Shown in pieces: positions 16,682 to 24,951 of a stretch of DNA of 64,000 nucleotides (position 1 is its first letter; each line of letters opens with the position of its first letter). Where the stretch lies: NCBI RefSeq assembly GCF_002116905.1, contig NZ_CP015118.1, positions 1,736,001 through 1,800,000 of the forward strand. The letters run 5' to 3'. The translations under genes were made by a program, and so were the position numbers. The stretch comes from Piscinibacter gummiphilus (GTDB lineage Bacteria > Pseudomonadota > Gammaproteobacteria > Burkholderiales > Burkholderiaceae_C). The notes under the pieces were generated by a model. That model made no database searches. It was not told the DNA's origin and worked only from the letters and a program-made list of their open reading frames with translations.

Positions 16682-18049
16682 ATGACGGACGGAATGCGTG
16701 GGGTGTTGAAGGATGGTTTGAGGACGTTGGTGTTTCGCCGGCCGGGGCTCGATGCGCCGCCGGTGCCTGCGTGGGGCGTGCCGCTGCTGTTCGCGTTGCT
16801 GATCCTGCTGGTGCTGGGGGGCGGCTGGCTGATGTCCCCGGGGCCGGTGGAATTCCACCGGTGGGCGGTCGGGACGGGCTGGCTCGGTACGCTGTGGATG
16901 GCGATCGCGTGCCTGGTCGCCGTGCGCACCCGGCCGGACCGTGACGGCGCCACCGTGTTCGGATGGCTGCTGGTGCAGTGGATCGTCATCTGCGCCTTCT
17001 CCGTGACCGGCTTCGCGCTGTTGATCCATGGGTACCTCCGCGAAGGCGTTCGCCCGGACTGGTTCGCCTGGGGCGTGGCGGGCGTCGCCCAGGTCTGGAT
17101 CGTGGCCGCAGCCGGCGTGCTGCTGGTGCCGATGGCTTCCGGGCGCGGGGCGCGCGCCATGGTGCTCGTCCTGGTCCTGGCCGCGGGGGGCAGCTACATG
17201 CTGTTCCCCACCGGGAATGCCTGGCGTCCGGTGATGGACGATGCGGCCGGTGCGGAAGCCTGGCCGGAACCGATGGCGCCCGACCAGGCCGCGCTCGAAG
17301 CCCAGTCCCGCAGCCTGATCGACGCGCTCGACGGCGTGGCGCCGCAACGGCCCGGCGTCACCGAGCTGTTCGCGATCACGTTCGCGCCGTACGCCTCCGA
17401 GGACGTCTTCAGCCGCGAGGTGAAGATGGTGGGCGGGATGCTCGACGACCGCTTCGACACCGCCGGACGGCGCATGAACCTGCAGAACCACGCCAGCACG
17501 CTCGGCACCGTGCCCTGGGCGACGCCGCTCAACCTGCAGCGGGCCATCGACCGCATGGCCGCGCGGATGGACCGCGACGAGGACATCCTCTTCCTGCACC
17601 TCACGTCCCACGGCGCCCGCGACGGCCGGCTGGCCGCCGGCTTCGAGCCGCTGTCCGTGGCCGAGGTCACCCCGGCCGACCTGCGCCGCTGGCTCGACGA
17701 CGCCGGCGTCCGCTACGCCGTGATCTCGATCTCGGCCTGCTTCTCGGGGTCGTGGATCCCCGCGCTCGAGGCGCCCGGCACGCTGGTGCTGACGGCCGCC
17801 GACGCCACGCACACGTCGTACGGCTGCGGCCGCAAGTCGGAGCTGACCTTCTTCGGGCGGGCGATGTACGACGAGCAGCTGCGCAAGACCCGCTCGTTCG
17901 AGGCCGCTTTCGCCGCGGCACTGCCGGTCATCGACCGGCGGGAGAAGGAGGCGGGGAAGAGCGACGGGCCGTCGAATCCGCAGATGCGGATGGGGGTGGA
18001 GATCCGGCCGAGGCTCGAGGCACTGGTGACGCGGCTCGAAGCGAACTGA
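16682..18049 (+). CDS. Membrane-anchored C13 (legumain-type) cysteine peptidase
   Basis: 455 residues from ATG 16682, which has a GGGAGG ribosome site 10 bases upstream; an in-frame ATG lies 24 bases earlier. Four membrane segments occupy about residues 33-175. A soluble C13/caspase-like domain follows (about 225-430), with the catalytic pair H310 in HLTSHGARDG and C353 in SISACFSGSW, both at the ends of hydrophobic strands as in legumain and GPI8. Predicted specificity would be Asn/Asp, but that is family inference. Bacterial C13 proteins with N-terminal membrane domains are known in Burkholderiales and remain uncharacterised. A perfect 25-bp inverted repeat follows the stop. Confidence 0.87.
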   Translation: MTDGMRGVLKDGLRTLVFRRPGLDAPPVPAWGVPLLFALLILLVLGGGWLMSPGPVEFHRWAVGTGWLGTLWMAIACLVAVRTRPDRDGATVFGWLLVQWIVICAFSVTGFALLIHGYLREGVRPDWFAWGVAGVAQVWIVAAAGVLLVPMASGRGARAMVLVLVLAAGGSYMLFPTGNAWRPVMDDAAGAEAWPEPMAPDQAALEAQSRSLIDALDGVAPQRPGVTELFAITFAPYASEDVFSREVKMVGGMLDDRFDTAGRRMNLQNHASTLGTVPWATPLNLQRAIDRMAARMDRDEDILFLHLTSHGARDGRLAAGFEPLSVAEVTPADLRRWLDDAGVRYAVISISACFSGSWIPALEAPGTLVLTAADATHTSYGCGRKSELTFFGRAMYDEQLRKTRSFEAAFAAALPVIDRREKEAGKSDGPSNPQMRMGVEIRPRLEALVTRLEAN

Positions 18050-18068
18050 AACAGCTCCCTCGAGAAGA

Positions 18069-18134
18069 TGTCATCCCGGCGGAGGCCGGGACCTTCGGCG
18101 TCCGCACAGGGTCCCGGCCTCCGCCGGGATGACA
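18069..18134. repeat. Perfect 25-bp inverted repeat between convergent genes
   Basis: Arms 18069-18093 and 18110-18134 are exact reverse complements over 25 bases, around a 16-base loop. They start with TGTCATCCCGGCGGAGGCC. The core is the same as in the element at 14210-14295. It lies between the stops of the C13 peptidase (plus strand) and the CorC-like gene (minus strand), so it can form a terminator-like stem for both transcripts, although neither side has a long T run. Confidence 0.85.
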
Positions 18135-18147
18135 GCGTGTTTCTCGT

Positions 18148-19440
18148 TCAGGCGGGCGTCCGGGTGACCATCACCTGGTCGATCCGATGGCTGTCCACGT
18201 CCAGCACCTCGAAGCAGTACCCGCCCCAGCTGAACGTGTCCGTGCGCTTGGGCACGCGGCGCAGCATCACCATCAGGAAGCCGGCGAGGGTCTCGTATTC
18301 CTCGGCGTGGGGCAGGGTGTCGATGTCGAGCGCCCGCTGCACGTCCTGGATGGGCGTGAGGCCGTCGATCAGCCACGAGTGTTCGTCGCGGCGCACGATC
18401 TGCTGCTCCTCGTCGGAGGGGCCGACGAGGTCGCCCATCACCGTGCTCATCACGTCGTTGAGGGTGATGACGCCCACGACGAGGCTGTATTCGTTGACGA
18501 CGATGGCGAAGTCTTCGTGGGCCTGGCGGAACTGCTCCAGCACCTCGGTGAGCGACAGGCGGTCGGGGATCACGAGCGCCTTGTGCAGCGTGAGCCCGGC
18601 GTCGAACGACAGCGGCTGGCCGCTCAGCACGCGCTGGAACATCTCCTTCGCGTCGACGTAGCCCAGCACGTGGTCGATGTCGTCCCGGCAGACGGGGTAG
18701 GCCGAGAAGGGCTCGGCGACGATGCGGGCGCGCAGCACCGATTCGGCGTCGTCGCGCAGGAACCAGGCGATACGGTCGCGCGAGGTCATCACGCTGCTCA
18801 CGAGCCGGGTGTCGAGTTCGAACACGTTGGTGATGACCTGCTGCTCGCGCAGGGCCAGCACGCCCGCCTGGGCGCCGGCCTCGGCCATGGCGAGGATGTC
18901 GGCCGACGTGATGCGGTCGTCGCGCTGCGCGTGCAGGCCCAGCAGCTTGAAGAGCAGGTCGGTGCTGCGGGTGAACAGCCACACGACGGGCATCAGCGCG
19001 GTGATCAGCACCTGCATCGGCGCGGCCAGCACCATCGCCAGGCGCTCGGGCTGGCTCATGCCCAGGCGTTTGGGGAACAGGTCGGCGAAGATCAGGAACA
19101 CCGCGATGATCGTGACGAACGACGCGCCGAACCCGAGGCCCTGGCTGGTCTCGGGCGTGAACCACAGCTCGAAGAACCGGGCGAAGTACGGGGTGAGCGA
19201 TCCTTCGCCCACCACGCCGCCCAGGATGGCGACGCCGTTCAGCCCGATCTGCACCACCGTGATGTACGGCCCCGGCTGCTCCTGCAGGCGCAGCACCCGC
19301 TCGGCGCGGGGGTCGCCCTCGTCGGCCATCTGGCGAAGGCGGAGGCGGCGGGACGCGGCGAGCGAGATCTCGGCGAGCGCGAAGAACGCGCTCACCGCGA
19401 TCAGCACGGCGATGACGAGGAGGCTTTGGAGGAGGGTCAT
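18148..19440 (-). CDS. Hemolysin-family CNNM/CorC-like membrane protein with CBS pair
   Basis: 430 residues from ATG 19440. A DUF21/CNNM membrane domain (1-190, with ALAEISLAASRRLRLRQ and FLIFADLFPKRLGMS) precedes a CBS pair (about 205-330, starting VSSVMTSRDRIAWF) and a C-terminal CorC/HlyC domain (about 345-425, SWLIDGLTPIQDV). Members such as YtfL/PaeA and CorC act in Mg2+/Co2+ or polyamine efflux; the old hemolysin name is not functional evidence. The open frame continues upstream of 19440 over the opposite dCMP deaminase gene, and that extension is rejected. Confidence 0.92.
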   Translation of the reverse strand: MTLLQSLLVIAVLIAVSAFFALAEISLAASRRLRLRQMADEGDPRAERVLRLQEQPGPYITVVQIGLNGVAILGGVVGEGSLTPYFARFFELWFTPETSQGLGFGASFVTIIAVFLIFADLFPKRLGMSQPERLAMVLAAPMQVLITALMPVVWLFTRSTDLLFKLLGLHAQRDDRITSADILAMAEAGAQAGVLALREQQVITNVFELDTRLVSSVMTSRDRIAWFLRDDAESVLRARIVAEPFSAYPVCRDDIDHVLGYVDAKEMFQRVLSGQPLSFDAGLTLHKALVIPDRLSLTEVLEQFRQAHEDFAIVVNEYSLVVGVITLNDVMSTVMGDLVGPSDEEQQIVRRDEHSWLIDGLTPIQDVQRALDIDTLPHAEEYETLAGFLMVMLRRVPKRTDTFSWGGYCFEVLDVDSHRIDQVMVTRTPA

Positions 19441-19563
19441 GGGATTCCGGGTGACCGTGATGGTACCGAAGCCGCGCGCCGTTTCAGGCGCCGTCCGCCT
19501 TGTGGCGGATAAACTCCCAGGCCTCCGGGTCCGCCCGCCTGCCTCCCACCACGCGATTCCGTC

Positions 19564-20109
19564 ATGGACAACAGCCCCCTGATTCACTGGCACTCGATGT
19601 TCATGGGCGTGGCCTTGCTGGCTTCGGCGCGGTCGAAGGACTCCCGCAAGCGCAACGGCGCCTGCGTGGTGAGCCCCGACAACAAGATCGTCGGCGTGGG
19701 CTACAACGGCCTGCCGCGCGGCTGCTCCGACCACGACGAGACGTACTGGATGGACGACGACAGCGACCCGTTCCTGTCCCGCCACAGCTACATCGTGCAC
19801 GCCGAGGTCAACGCCATCCTGAACTGCGTCGTGCTGCCGCTCACCAACTGCACGATCTACGCGACCCAGTTCCCGTGCCCGAAGTGCGTGCAGTCGATCA
19901 TCCAGGTGGGCATCCGCCGGGTGGTGTACCTCGAGAAGAAGTCGCACCAGGTGCGGGTCAACGAGGCGGCGAGCAAGATGCTGGCGGACGCCGGGGTGGT
20001 GGTGGAGGCGCTCTCCGACGTCGACGCCGGGTCGGCCGACTGGTCGATGGGCCTGTCGCGCTTCATCGCCGAATCGACCGGGGCCCCCGAACCACCGCCT
20101 CTCGCCTAG
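19564..20109 (+). CDS. dCMP deaminase family protein
   Basis: 181 residues. The zinc-dependent deaminase site is intact: H79-A-E81 (IVHAEVNAIL) and C105-P-K-C108 (FPCPKC). The insert with NGLPRGCSDHDETYW is typical of dCMP deaminases (ComEB/Dcd-like) rather than tRNA adenosine or free cytidine deaminases. Converts dCMP to dUMP and so supplies dTMP synthesis. ATG 19564 begins the conserved region (MDNSPLIHWHSMFMGVA). It is divergent from the CorC-like gene, and the YpfJ-like gene follows after 60 bases. Confidence 0.9.
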   Translation: MDNSPLIHWHSMFMGVALLASARSKDSRKRNGACVVSPDNKIVGVGYNGLPRGCSDHDETYWMDDDSDPFLSRHSYIVHAEVNAILNCVVLPLTNCTIYATQFPCPKCVQSIIQVGIRRVVYLEKKSHQVRVNEAASKMLADAGVVVEALSDVDAGSADWSMGLSRFIAESTGAPEPPPLA

Positions 20110-20169
20110 CGACAAACGGGCGGAAACGCGCTACAACCAGCGAGCACACGGGCGACGGGAGAGTCTGCG

Positions 20170-21054
20170 ATGAAGTGGGAAGGCAACCGGCAAAGCGACA
20201 ACGTGGAAGACGCCCGCGGCAGCGGTGGCGGCGGCGGGCGCGGGTTCCCCATCGGCGGCGGCCGGGGCATCGGCCTCGGCACCATCGCCATCGCGCTCGT
20301 GGCTGGTTGGGTGTTCGGCATCAACCCGCTCACCGTGCTCGGGCTGCTGAGCGGCGGGGGCGGCCCGGCCCCGGTGCAGCAGCAGGCCCCGGCCGGCAAG
20401 CCGCCGGCGGACGACCAGATGGCCCGCTTCGTGTCCACCGTGCTCGCCGACACCGAGGACGTGTGGCGCGAGCAGTTCAAGGCGCTGGGCGGCACGTACC
20501 GCGAGCCCAAGCTGCGCCTGTTCCGCGGCAGCGAACCCACGGCGTGCGGCACCGGCCAGGCGGCGATGGGGCCGTTCTACTGCCCGGGCGACCAGAAGGT
20601 CTACATCGACCTGAGCTTCTACGAGACCATGCGCACGCGGCTGGGCGCGCCGGGCGACTTCGCCCAGGCCTACGTGATCGCCCACGAGGTGGGCCACCAC
20701 GTGCAGAACCTGATGGGCATCACCAGCAAGATCGACAGCATGCGCGGTCGGGTCAGCGAGGCGCAGCAGAACGCGATGAGCGTGCGCCTCGAGCTGCAGG
20801 CCGACTGTTTCGCCGGCGTGTGGGCCCACCATGCGCAGGCGGCGCGCCAGATCCTGGAAGAGGGCGACGTCGAGGAGGCGCTCAACGCCGCCTCGCAGAT
20901 CGGCGACGACACGCTGCAGCGCAAGTCGCAGGGCACCGTGCAGCCCGAGACCTTCACCCACGGCACCAGCGCGCAGCGCGTGACGTGGTTCAAGAAGGGG
21001 CTGGCGACGGGCAGCGTGCAGCAGTGCAACACCTTCGAGGCTCGGCAGCTCTGA
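20170..21054 (+). CDS. Neutral zinc metallopeptidase, YpfJ/KPN_02809 family
   Basis: 294 residues with a GGGAGAG ribosome site before ATG 20170. The N-terminus is MKWEGNRQSDNVEDARG, the family hallmark, then a Gly-rich stretch and one membrane helix (about 36-60), followed by a periplasmic peptidase domain. The HEVGH zinc motif is at residues 172-176, and ELQADCFAGVWAHHA supplies the third ligand region. C126 and C138 (TACGTGQ, FYCPGD) flank the substrate loop. Physiological substrate unknown in this family. Confidence 0.92.
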   Translation: MKWEGNRQSDNVEDARGSGGGGGRGFPIGGGRGIGLGTIAIALVAGWVFGINPLTVLGLLSGGGGPAPVQQQAPAGKPPADDQMARFVSTVLADTEDVWREQFKALGGTYREPKLRLFRGSEPTACGTGQAAMGPFYCPGDQKVYIDLSFYETMRTRLGAPGDFAQAYVIAHEVGHHVQNLMGITSKIDSMRGRVSEAQQNAMSVRLELQADCFAGVWAHHAQAARQILEEGDVEEALNAASQIGDDTLQRKSQGTVQPETFTHGTSAQRVTWFKKGLATGSVQQCNTFEARQL

Positions 21055-21127
21055 GGTGAGCGTGGCCACCCGGCGGCTGCAGCGCCGGGCGGCCGTCCAT
21101 GCGGGCAGTTCGCCGGGACAAGGCGTT

Positions 21128-21769
21128 TCAGTACGCCGCCGTGAACCGCTTCTGCACGTGCTGCGGCTTCTCCATCTCGTCGACGATGGCCACCGCCAGG
21201 TCCGTCACCGAGATCTTCGCCGGGTGGTCGCCGTTCATCAGCATCTGGTCGCCGCCGAGGCGGAACTTGCCGGTGCGCGGGCCCGGTTCCAGGATCGCGG
21301 CGGGCGACAGGAAGGTCCAGTCGAGCGACGTTTCCAGGCGGATCAGGTTCAGCGCCTCACGGGCGGCCAGCGCGCCCTGTTTCCACTGCTCGGGGAACTC
21401 GGGCGTGTCCACGCCCTGAACCCCCGGCGCCACGAACAGGCTGCCGGCGCCGCCGACGACCAGCAGGCGCTTCACGCCGCCACGCTTGACGCCATCGAAC
21501 ACGGCGCGCGTGCCCTGCAGGAAGATGTCGTGGATCTTCGGTTCCTGCCAGCCGGGGTTGTAGGCGCTGACGACCGCGTCGGCACCGCGCACGGCGTCGG
21601 CCACCTGGGCGGCGTCGAGCACGTCGGCCTTCGCCACGGTCAGGCCGTCGCGGGCCGTGTACTTGGCCGGGTCGCGGGCCAGCGCCGTGACCTGGTGGCC
21701 ACGCTGCAGCAGTTCTTCGAGCACGGCCGAGCCGACGAAGCCGGTGCCACCGATGAGGGCGATCTTCAT
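21128..21769 (-). CDS. NAD(P)-binding oxidoreductase (atypical SDR, NmrA/YwnB-like)
   Basis: 213 residues from ATG 21769. Rossmann glycine motif at the N-terminus, MKIALIGGTGFVGSAV, with LARDP after the second strand, which favours NADP. DVLDAAQVADAVRGADAVVSAYNP is typical of atypical short-chain reductases lacking the YxxxK site, as are the NmrA-like and flavin-reductase-like groups. Substrate unknown. It is transcribed divergently from the neighbouring LysR gene across 104 bases, the standard layout for a LysR regulator and its target. Confidence 0.86.
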   Translation of the reverse strand: MKIALIGGTGFVGSAVLEELLQRGHQVTALARDPAKYTARDGLTVAKADVLDAAQVADAVRGADAVVSAYNPGWQEPKIHDIFLQGTRAVFDGVKRGGVKRLLVVGGAGSLFVAPGVQGVDTPEFPEQWKQGALAAREALNLIRLETSLDWTFLSPAAILEPGPRTGKFRLGGDQMLMNGDHPAKISVTDLAVAIVDEMEKPQHVQKRFTAAY

Positions 21770-21873
21770 GGGGAGTCCTTGGGGAGTGAAGTGACGATGG
21801 GTGAACGATACGGGCTTCACAATCGCCCCGGAAGTCGGTCAAATCGAACAAGTTTCTTTAGCTGAACTTCACA

Positions 21874-22782
21874 ATGGACGATCTCAAGCGCATGGCCGTG
21901 TTCGCGGCGGTGGTCACCCACGGGTCGATGAGCGCGGCCGGGCGGGCCATGGGCCTCAGCACCTCGGCGGTGAGCCAGCAGGTGCGGGCGCTCGAGCAGC
22001 AGAGCGGCGTGACGCTGCTGACCCGCTCGACCCGCAAGCTGAGCACCACCGACGCCGGAGCCCGGTTCGCCGCACATTGCGTGGCGATGGTCGAGGCGGC
22101 GGATTCGGCCCGCCAGCAGCTGACGCTGGCGCACGACGCGCCATCGGGCGAACTGCGCCTGTCGGCGCCGGTCGGGTTCGCCCGCCACGTGGCCCCGGCG
22201 CTGGCGCCGCTGCTGGCCGCGAACCCCGCGCTCACGCTGCGGCTGCTGGTGGACGACGCGATGATCGACCTGATCGATGCCCGCATCGACCTCGCCCTGC
22301 GCGCCGGCCGCCTCGCCGACTCCACCTGGGCGGCCCGCCGCTTGTGCGAGTTCGAGTGGGGGCTGTGCGCTTCACCCGACTACCTGCGGCGCCACGGCAT
22401 GCCGCGCAGCCCGGCCGACCTGCACGCCCATCAGTGGATGGTGGGCTCGCGCGATGGCGCGGTGTTGCAGTTCACGATGACCGGGCCGGACGGCGAGGAA
22501 CAGACCCTGCGGCTGGACGCGCGCATCGCCAGCAACAACCAGCTCACCCTGCAGCAGATGTGCGTGGCGGGGCTGGGCGTGGCGGTGATGACCGTGCCCG
22601 ACGTGGACGAGGACCTGCGGTCGAGCCGCCTCGTGCGCCTGCTGCCCGAGTGGCGGCTGCCGGGCATCCCGGTGTGGGCCGTGACGCCGCAGCGCGAGAA
22701 CCAGCCGGCGAAGGTGCGCCACGCCATCGCGGCGCTGGAGGCCCACCTCCGGTCGATGGACGGGGTGAGCCTGGGCGGGTGA
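21874..22782 (+). CDS. LysR family transcriptional regulator
   Basis: 302 residues. N-terminal winged HTH (about 4-62; FAAVVTHGSMSAAGRAMGLSTSAVSQQVRALEQQ) and a periplasmic-binding-like effector domain (about 90-295, GELRLSAPVGFARHVAPAL). It resembles the CrgA/AaeR-type group with the RSTRKLSTTDAG block. Likely controls the divergent NAD(P)-binding oxidoreductase gene. The nonamer CTTCACAAT occurs at 21815-21823 and again over its own start codon at 21867-21875, a possible part of its operator. Its stop is four bases from that of the convergent cupredoxin gene. Confidence 0.92.
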   Translation: MDDLKRMAVFAAVVTHGSMSAAGRAMGLSTSAVSQQVRALEQQSGVTLLTRSTRKLSTTDAGARFAAHCVAMVEAADSARQQLTLAHDAPSGELRLSAPVGFARHVAPALAPLLAANPALTLRLLVDDAMIDLIDARIDLALRAGRLADSTWAARRLCEFEWGLCASPDYLRRHGMPRSPADLHAHQWMVGSRDGAVLQFTMTGPDGEEQTLRLDARIASNNQLTLQQMCVAGLGVAVMTVPDVDEDLRSSRLVRLLPEWRLPGIPVWAVTPQRENQPAKVRHAIAALEAHLRSMDGVSLGG

Positions 22783-22786
22783 GGCG

Positions 22787-23458
22787 TCAACGCCGCCGGC
22801 GCGGCGAGAAGTTCAACTGCGCGGTGGCGGCCGTGCCCGTCTTTTCGACGGTGACCTGGCGCGCCGTCTGCCCGGAGAACTGTTCGGCGTGCCAGAGGCG
22901 GACCTCCACCGGCCCTTCCGGCAAGCCCGACAGCGTGGCGATGCCGCGGGTGTCGGTCTTCGCGAAGGCCGGCGCGTCGGTGACGAACAGCGTGCCGCGC
23001 ATCGACGAATGCAGGTGGCAGCCGAGGCCCGTGATGCCGGCCTTGTCGGCGACGATGTCGGCGCTGCGGGCCTTCGGGTCGTCGGCCGCGAGGCGCAGCT
23101 CGATGGCCTTCGCGGGCGGCTCGGCGCCCAGCGGGCCGGACGGCACCGAGCGGATGTGGTGGTCGTACGGATCGCGGTTGGTGAACCGCACCACCGTGCC
23201 CGTGCGCACGACAGTCACCGCAGGCTGGAACTGCATGCCGAGCTGCTCGATCAGCACCGGCTCGGCGGGAGGCGCGCCGTTGGGGATGGGGGCGGCCGCG
23301 GGCTTGGGCGGGCCCACGACCCACACGACGACATCGCGTGCGGGCTGGCCGTCCTGGCCGGTGACACTGACCATCACGTCGGCGCTGCGGGCCGCGCCCG
23401 ACACGAGCAGGCCGAGCATCAGCACGAGGGCGAGGCGGGGGGAGGGGGTGGTGGTCAT
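22787..23458 (-). CDS. Periplasmic cupredoxin-domain protein (methylamine-utilization-like)
   Basis: 223 residues with a Sec signal peptide (cleavage near ARS-ADVMV). A cupredoxin-like domain (about 27-165) carries a credible type-1 copper set: H100 or H101 (YDHHIRS), C147 (GLGCHLH), H150 and M153 (SSMRGTLFV). The C-terminal part (about 166-223) is a carboxypeptidase-regulatory-like beta domain (GIATLSGLPEGPVEVRLWHAEQ). Expected to carry electrons or bind copper in the periplasm. ATG 23458 overlaps the stop of the globin gene by ATGA, so the two are probably co-translated. Confidence 0.85.
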   Translation of the reverse strand: MTTTPSPRLALVLMLGLLVSGAARSADVMVSVTGQDGQPARDVVVWVVGPPKPAAAPIPNGAPPAEPVLIEQLGMQFQPAVTVVRTGTVVRFTNRDPYDHHIRSVPSGPLGAEPPAKAIELRLAADDPKARSADIVADKAGITGLGCHLHSSMRGTLFVTDAPAFAKTDTRGIATLSGLPEGPVEVRLWHAEQFSGQTARQVTVEKTGTAATAQLNFSPRRRR

Positions 23459-23889
23459 GGGGTGTTGACGATCTCGCGGTGCATCGGCGCCAGCCGGGCG
23501 AGCAGGCGGTTCTGGGTGGAGAACGCGATGCCCCGCGCGTCCATGCTCTGCTGCAGCACCTCGACGAGCGCGTTGAAGTCGCGCTTCGTCACGTCGATGC
23601 CGGCGTGCGCCGTCTTCATGTCCGGGCCCACGAGCTTGCAGGGGCCGCCGGACACCTCGCAGAACTGGTCCACCAGCTGCTTCTTCAGGTGGGCCTGATC
23701 CACGTCCTTGAAGAACGGGGCCAAACGCGGGTCGGTGAGCAGGCGGGCGACGAAGTCGTCCATCAGCACGGCGAGGCCCGGCTTTTCGCCGAGCTGGTGA
23801 TAGAGCGTGTCGTCGGGGGACTGCGCGTTCACGGTGCCGGCGAGGCACAGCGCAGCGGTGGCGAGCCAGCGGAAAAACGAGGCGGTCAT
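23455..23889 (-). CDS. Group 1 truncated hemoglobin with signal peptide
   Basis: 144 residues from ATG 23889. The N-terminus (residues 1-22, ending VNA-QSPDD) is a Sec signal peptide, which would place this globin in the periplasm; most group 1 truncated globins are cytosolic. The trHb core is recognisable: LYHQLGEKPGLAVLMDDFVARLLTDPRLAPFF, and the proximal F8 histidine H95 in MKTAHAGIDV. Two cysteines (C77, C84) lie in the EF region. Predicted to bind O2 or NO at heme. Middle gene of an operon with DUF3034 upstream and the cupredoxin downstream. Confidence 0.9.
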   Translation of the reverse strand: MTASFFRWLATAALCLAGTVNAQSPDDTLYHQLGEKPGLAVLMDDFVARLLTDPRLAPFFKDVDQAHLKKQLVDQFCEVSGGPCKLVGPDMKTAHAGIDVTKRDFNALVEVLQQSMDARGIAFSTQNRLLARLAPMHREIVNTP

Positions 23890-23903
23890 GTCGAGGTCCC
23901 GTG

Positions 23904-24839
23904 TCAGTAGGCCACCTGGGCCGAGAAGTACACACCGGTCTGGCGGTCGGGCACCAGTGCCGGGGCGATGCGCCCGAGGTCCACCCAGGCGAGCGTGAGC
24001 GACAGGTGCTTGGACGGCGCCCACGCGACGAACACGTCCTTCCAGTCGTCTTCCTTCAACCCGGCACCGAACGGCGACGGGTTCAGGTTGTCGGGTTTCA
24101 TGCGGTACTCGGCGCCGAGGGCCACGTCCTTGCGCGGCAGCCAGGCCACCGACACCTCGGGCATCAGCTTGTAGCCGTCGTGGGCCGTGCTGCCGAAGCC
24201 GAGCAGGCCGTTCTGGTTGGCCTTCGTGGCGCGGAGCGTGGCGTTGACGAGCACGGCCTGGGCGAGGAAGAGCTTGGTCGCGCTGAGGTAGACGTCGACC
24301 CCGTGGTCGTCCGCGCCCAGCGACGCGAGCACGGGCGCGAGCGGGCCGGCGTCGAGGTGCTTGTACTCGAGGCCGGCGGCCACCTGCGGCATCCAGCGGT
24401 CGCTGTCGAGCACGGCGTCGCCGGCGAGGCGCACCTTCAGGCCGGCGATGTCCTGCTTCAGGTGCAGTCCCGCCAAGGCGGGGCTCAGCGGCGCGAGGTT
24501 CGAATAGGTCTTGAAGTCCTGGCGGGCGAGCGAGAACTCCACGCGGTCGAGTGCGGACACGGCCACGCCGTAGCCGGTGAGGGCGTAGTCCTTCACGACC
24601 ACGCGGGTCACGAAGGCGGTGGCACCGACCTCGCCGGCCGTGGCGTAGCCGCCCGTGACGGCCCAGGGGGTCAGGCCACCGCCGGCCGCGCCATCGATGC
24701 TGCTGACCCCGCCGGTGAGCAGCAGCTTGCCGTTGCCGGGCTGGAGGAGGGGGGGAGCCTGCTGGGCCTGTGCCGCGCCTGCCGAAAGGGCGAGGCAGGT
24801 GGCGCAGGTGGTGGCGAAGTGCTGGAGCGGTTGTCGCAT
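23904..24839 (-). CDS. DUF3034 family outer-membrane-like protein
   Basis: 311 residues with a signal peptide (cleavage near AQA-QQAPP). The block LTGGVSSIDGAAGGGLTPWAV is the DUF3034 hallmark. The remainder alternates polar and hydrophobic residues in about ten strands and ends in aromatic-terminal VYFSAQVAY, as outer-membrane beta barrels do. First gene of an operon with the periplasmic globin (14 bases downstream) and the cupredoxin. Function of the family is unknown; the neighbours suggest a role with periplasmic redox or gas ligands. Confidence 0.85.
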   Translation of the reverse strand: MRQPLQHFATTCATCLALSAGAAQAQQAPPLLQPGNGKLLLTGGVSSIDGAAGGGLTPWAVTGGYATAGEVGATAFVTRVVVKDYALTGYGVAVSALDRVEFSLARQDFKTYSNLAPLSPALAGLHLKQDIAGLKVRLAGDAVLDSDRWMPQVAAGLEYKHLDAGPLAPVLASLGADDHGVDVYLSATKLFLAQAVLVNATLRATKANQNGLLGFGSTAHDGYKLMPEVSVAWLPRKDVALGAEYRMKPDNLNPSPFGAGLKEDDWKDVFVAWAPSKHLSLTLAWVDLGRIAPALVPDRQTGVYFSAQVAY

Positions 24840-24951
24840 GGGGCGTCCTCACGGGGGGTGGTTCTGCCCGGAACTAGTCGGCTCGCCGGGCGCCGGATGC
24901 GCGGAAGCGCATCATGGGCCCACAAAGCGTGAATTGTTGGCAGTGTCGCCG

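Noticed and set aside
19441..20115. N-terminal extension of the CorC-like protein by about 225 residues
   Set aside because: The extension lies antisense to the dCMP deaminase gene and lacks domain content; the membrane domain starts correctly at ATG 19440.
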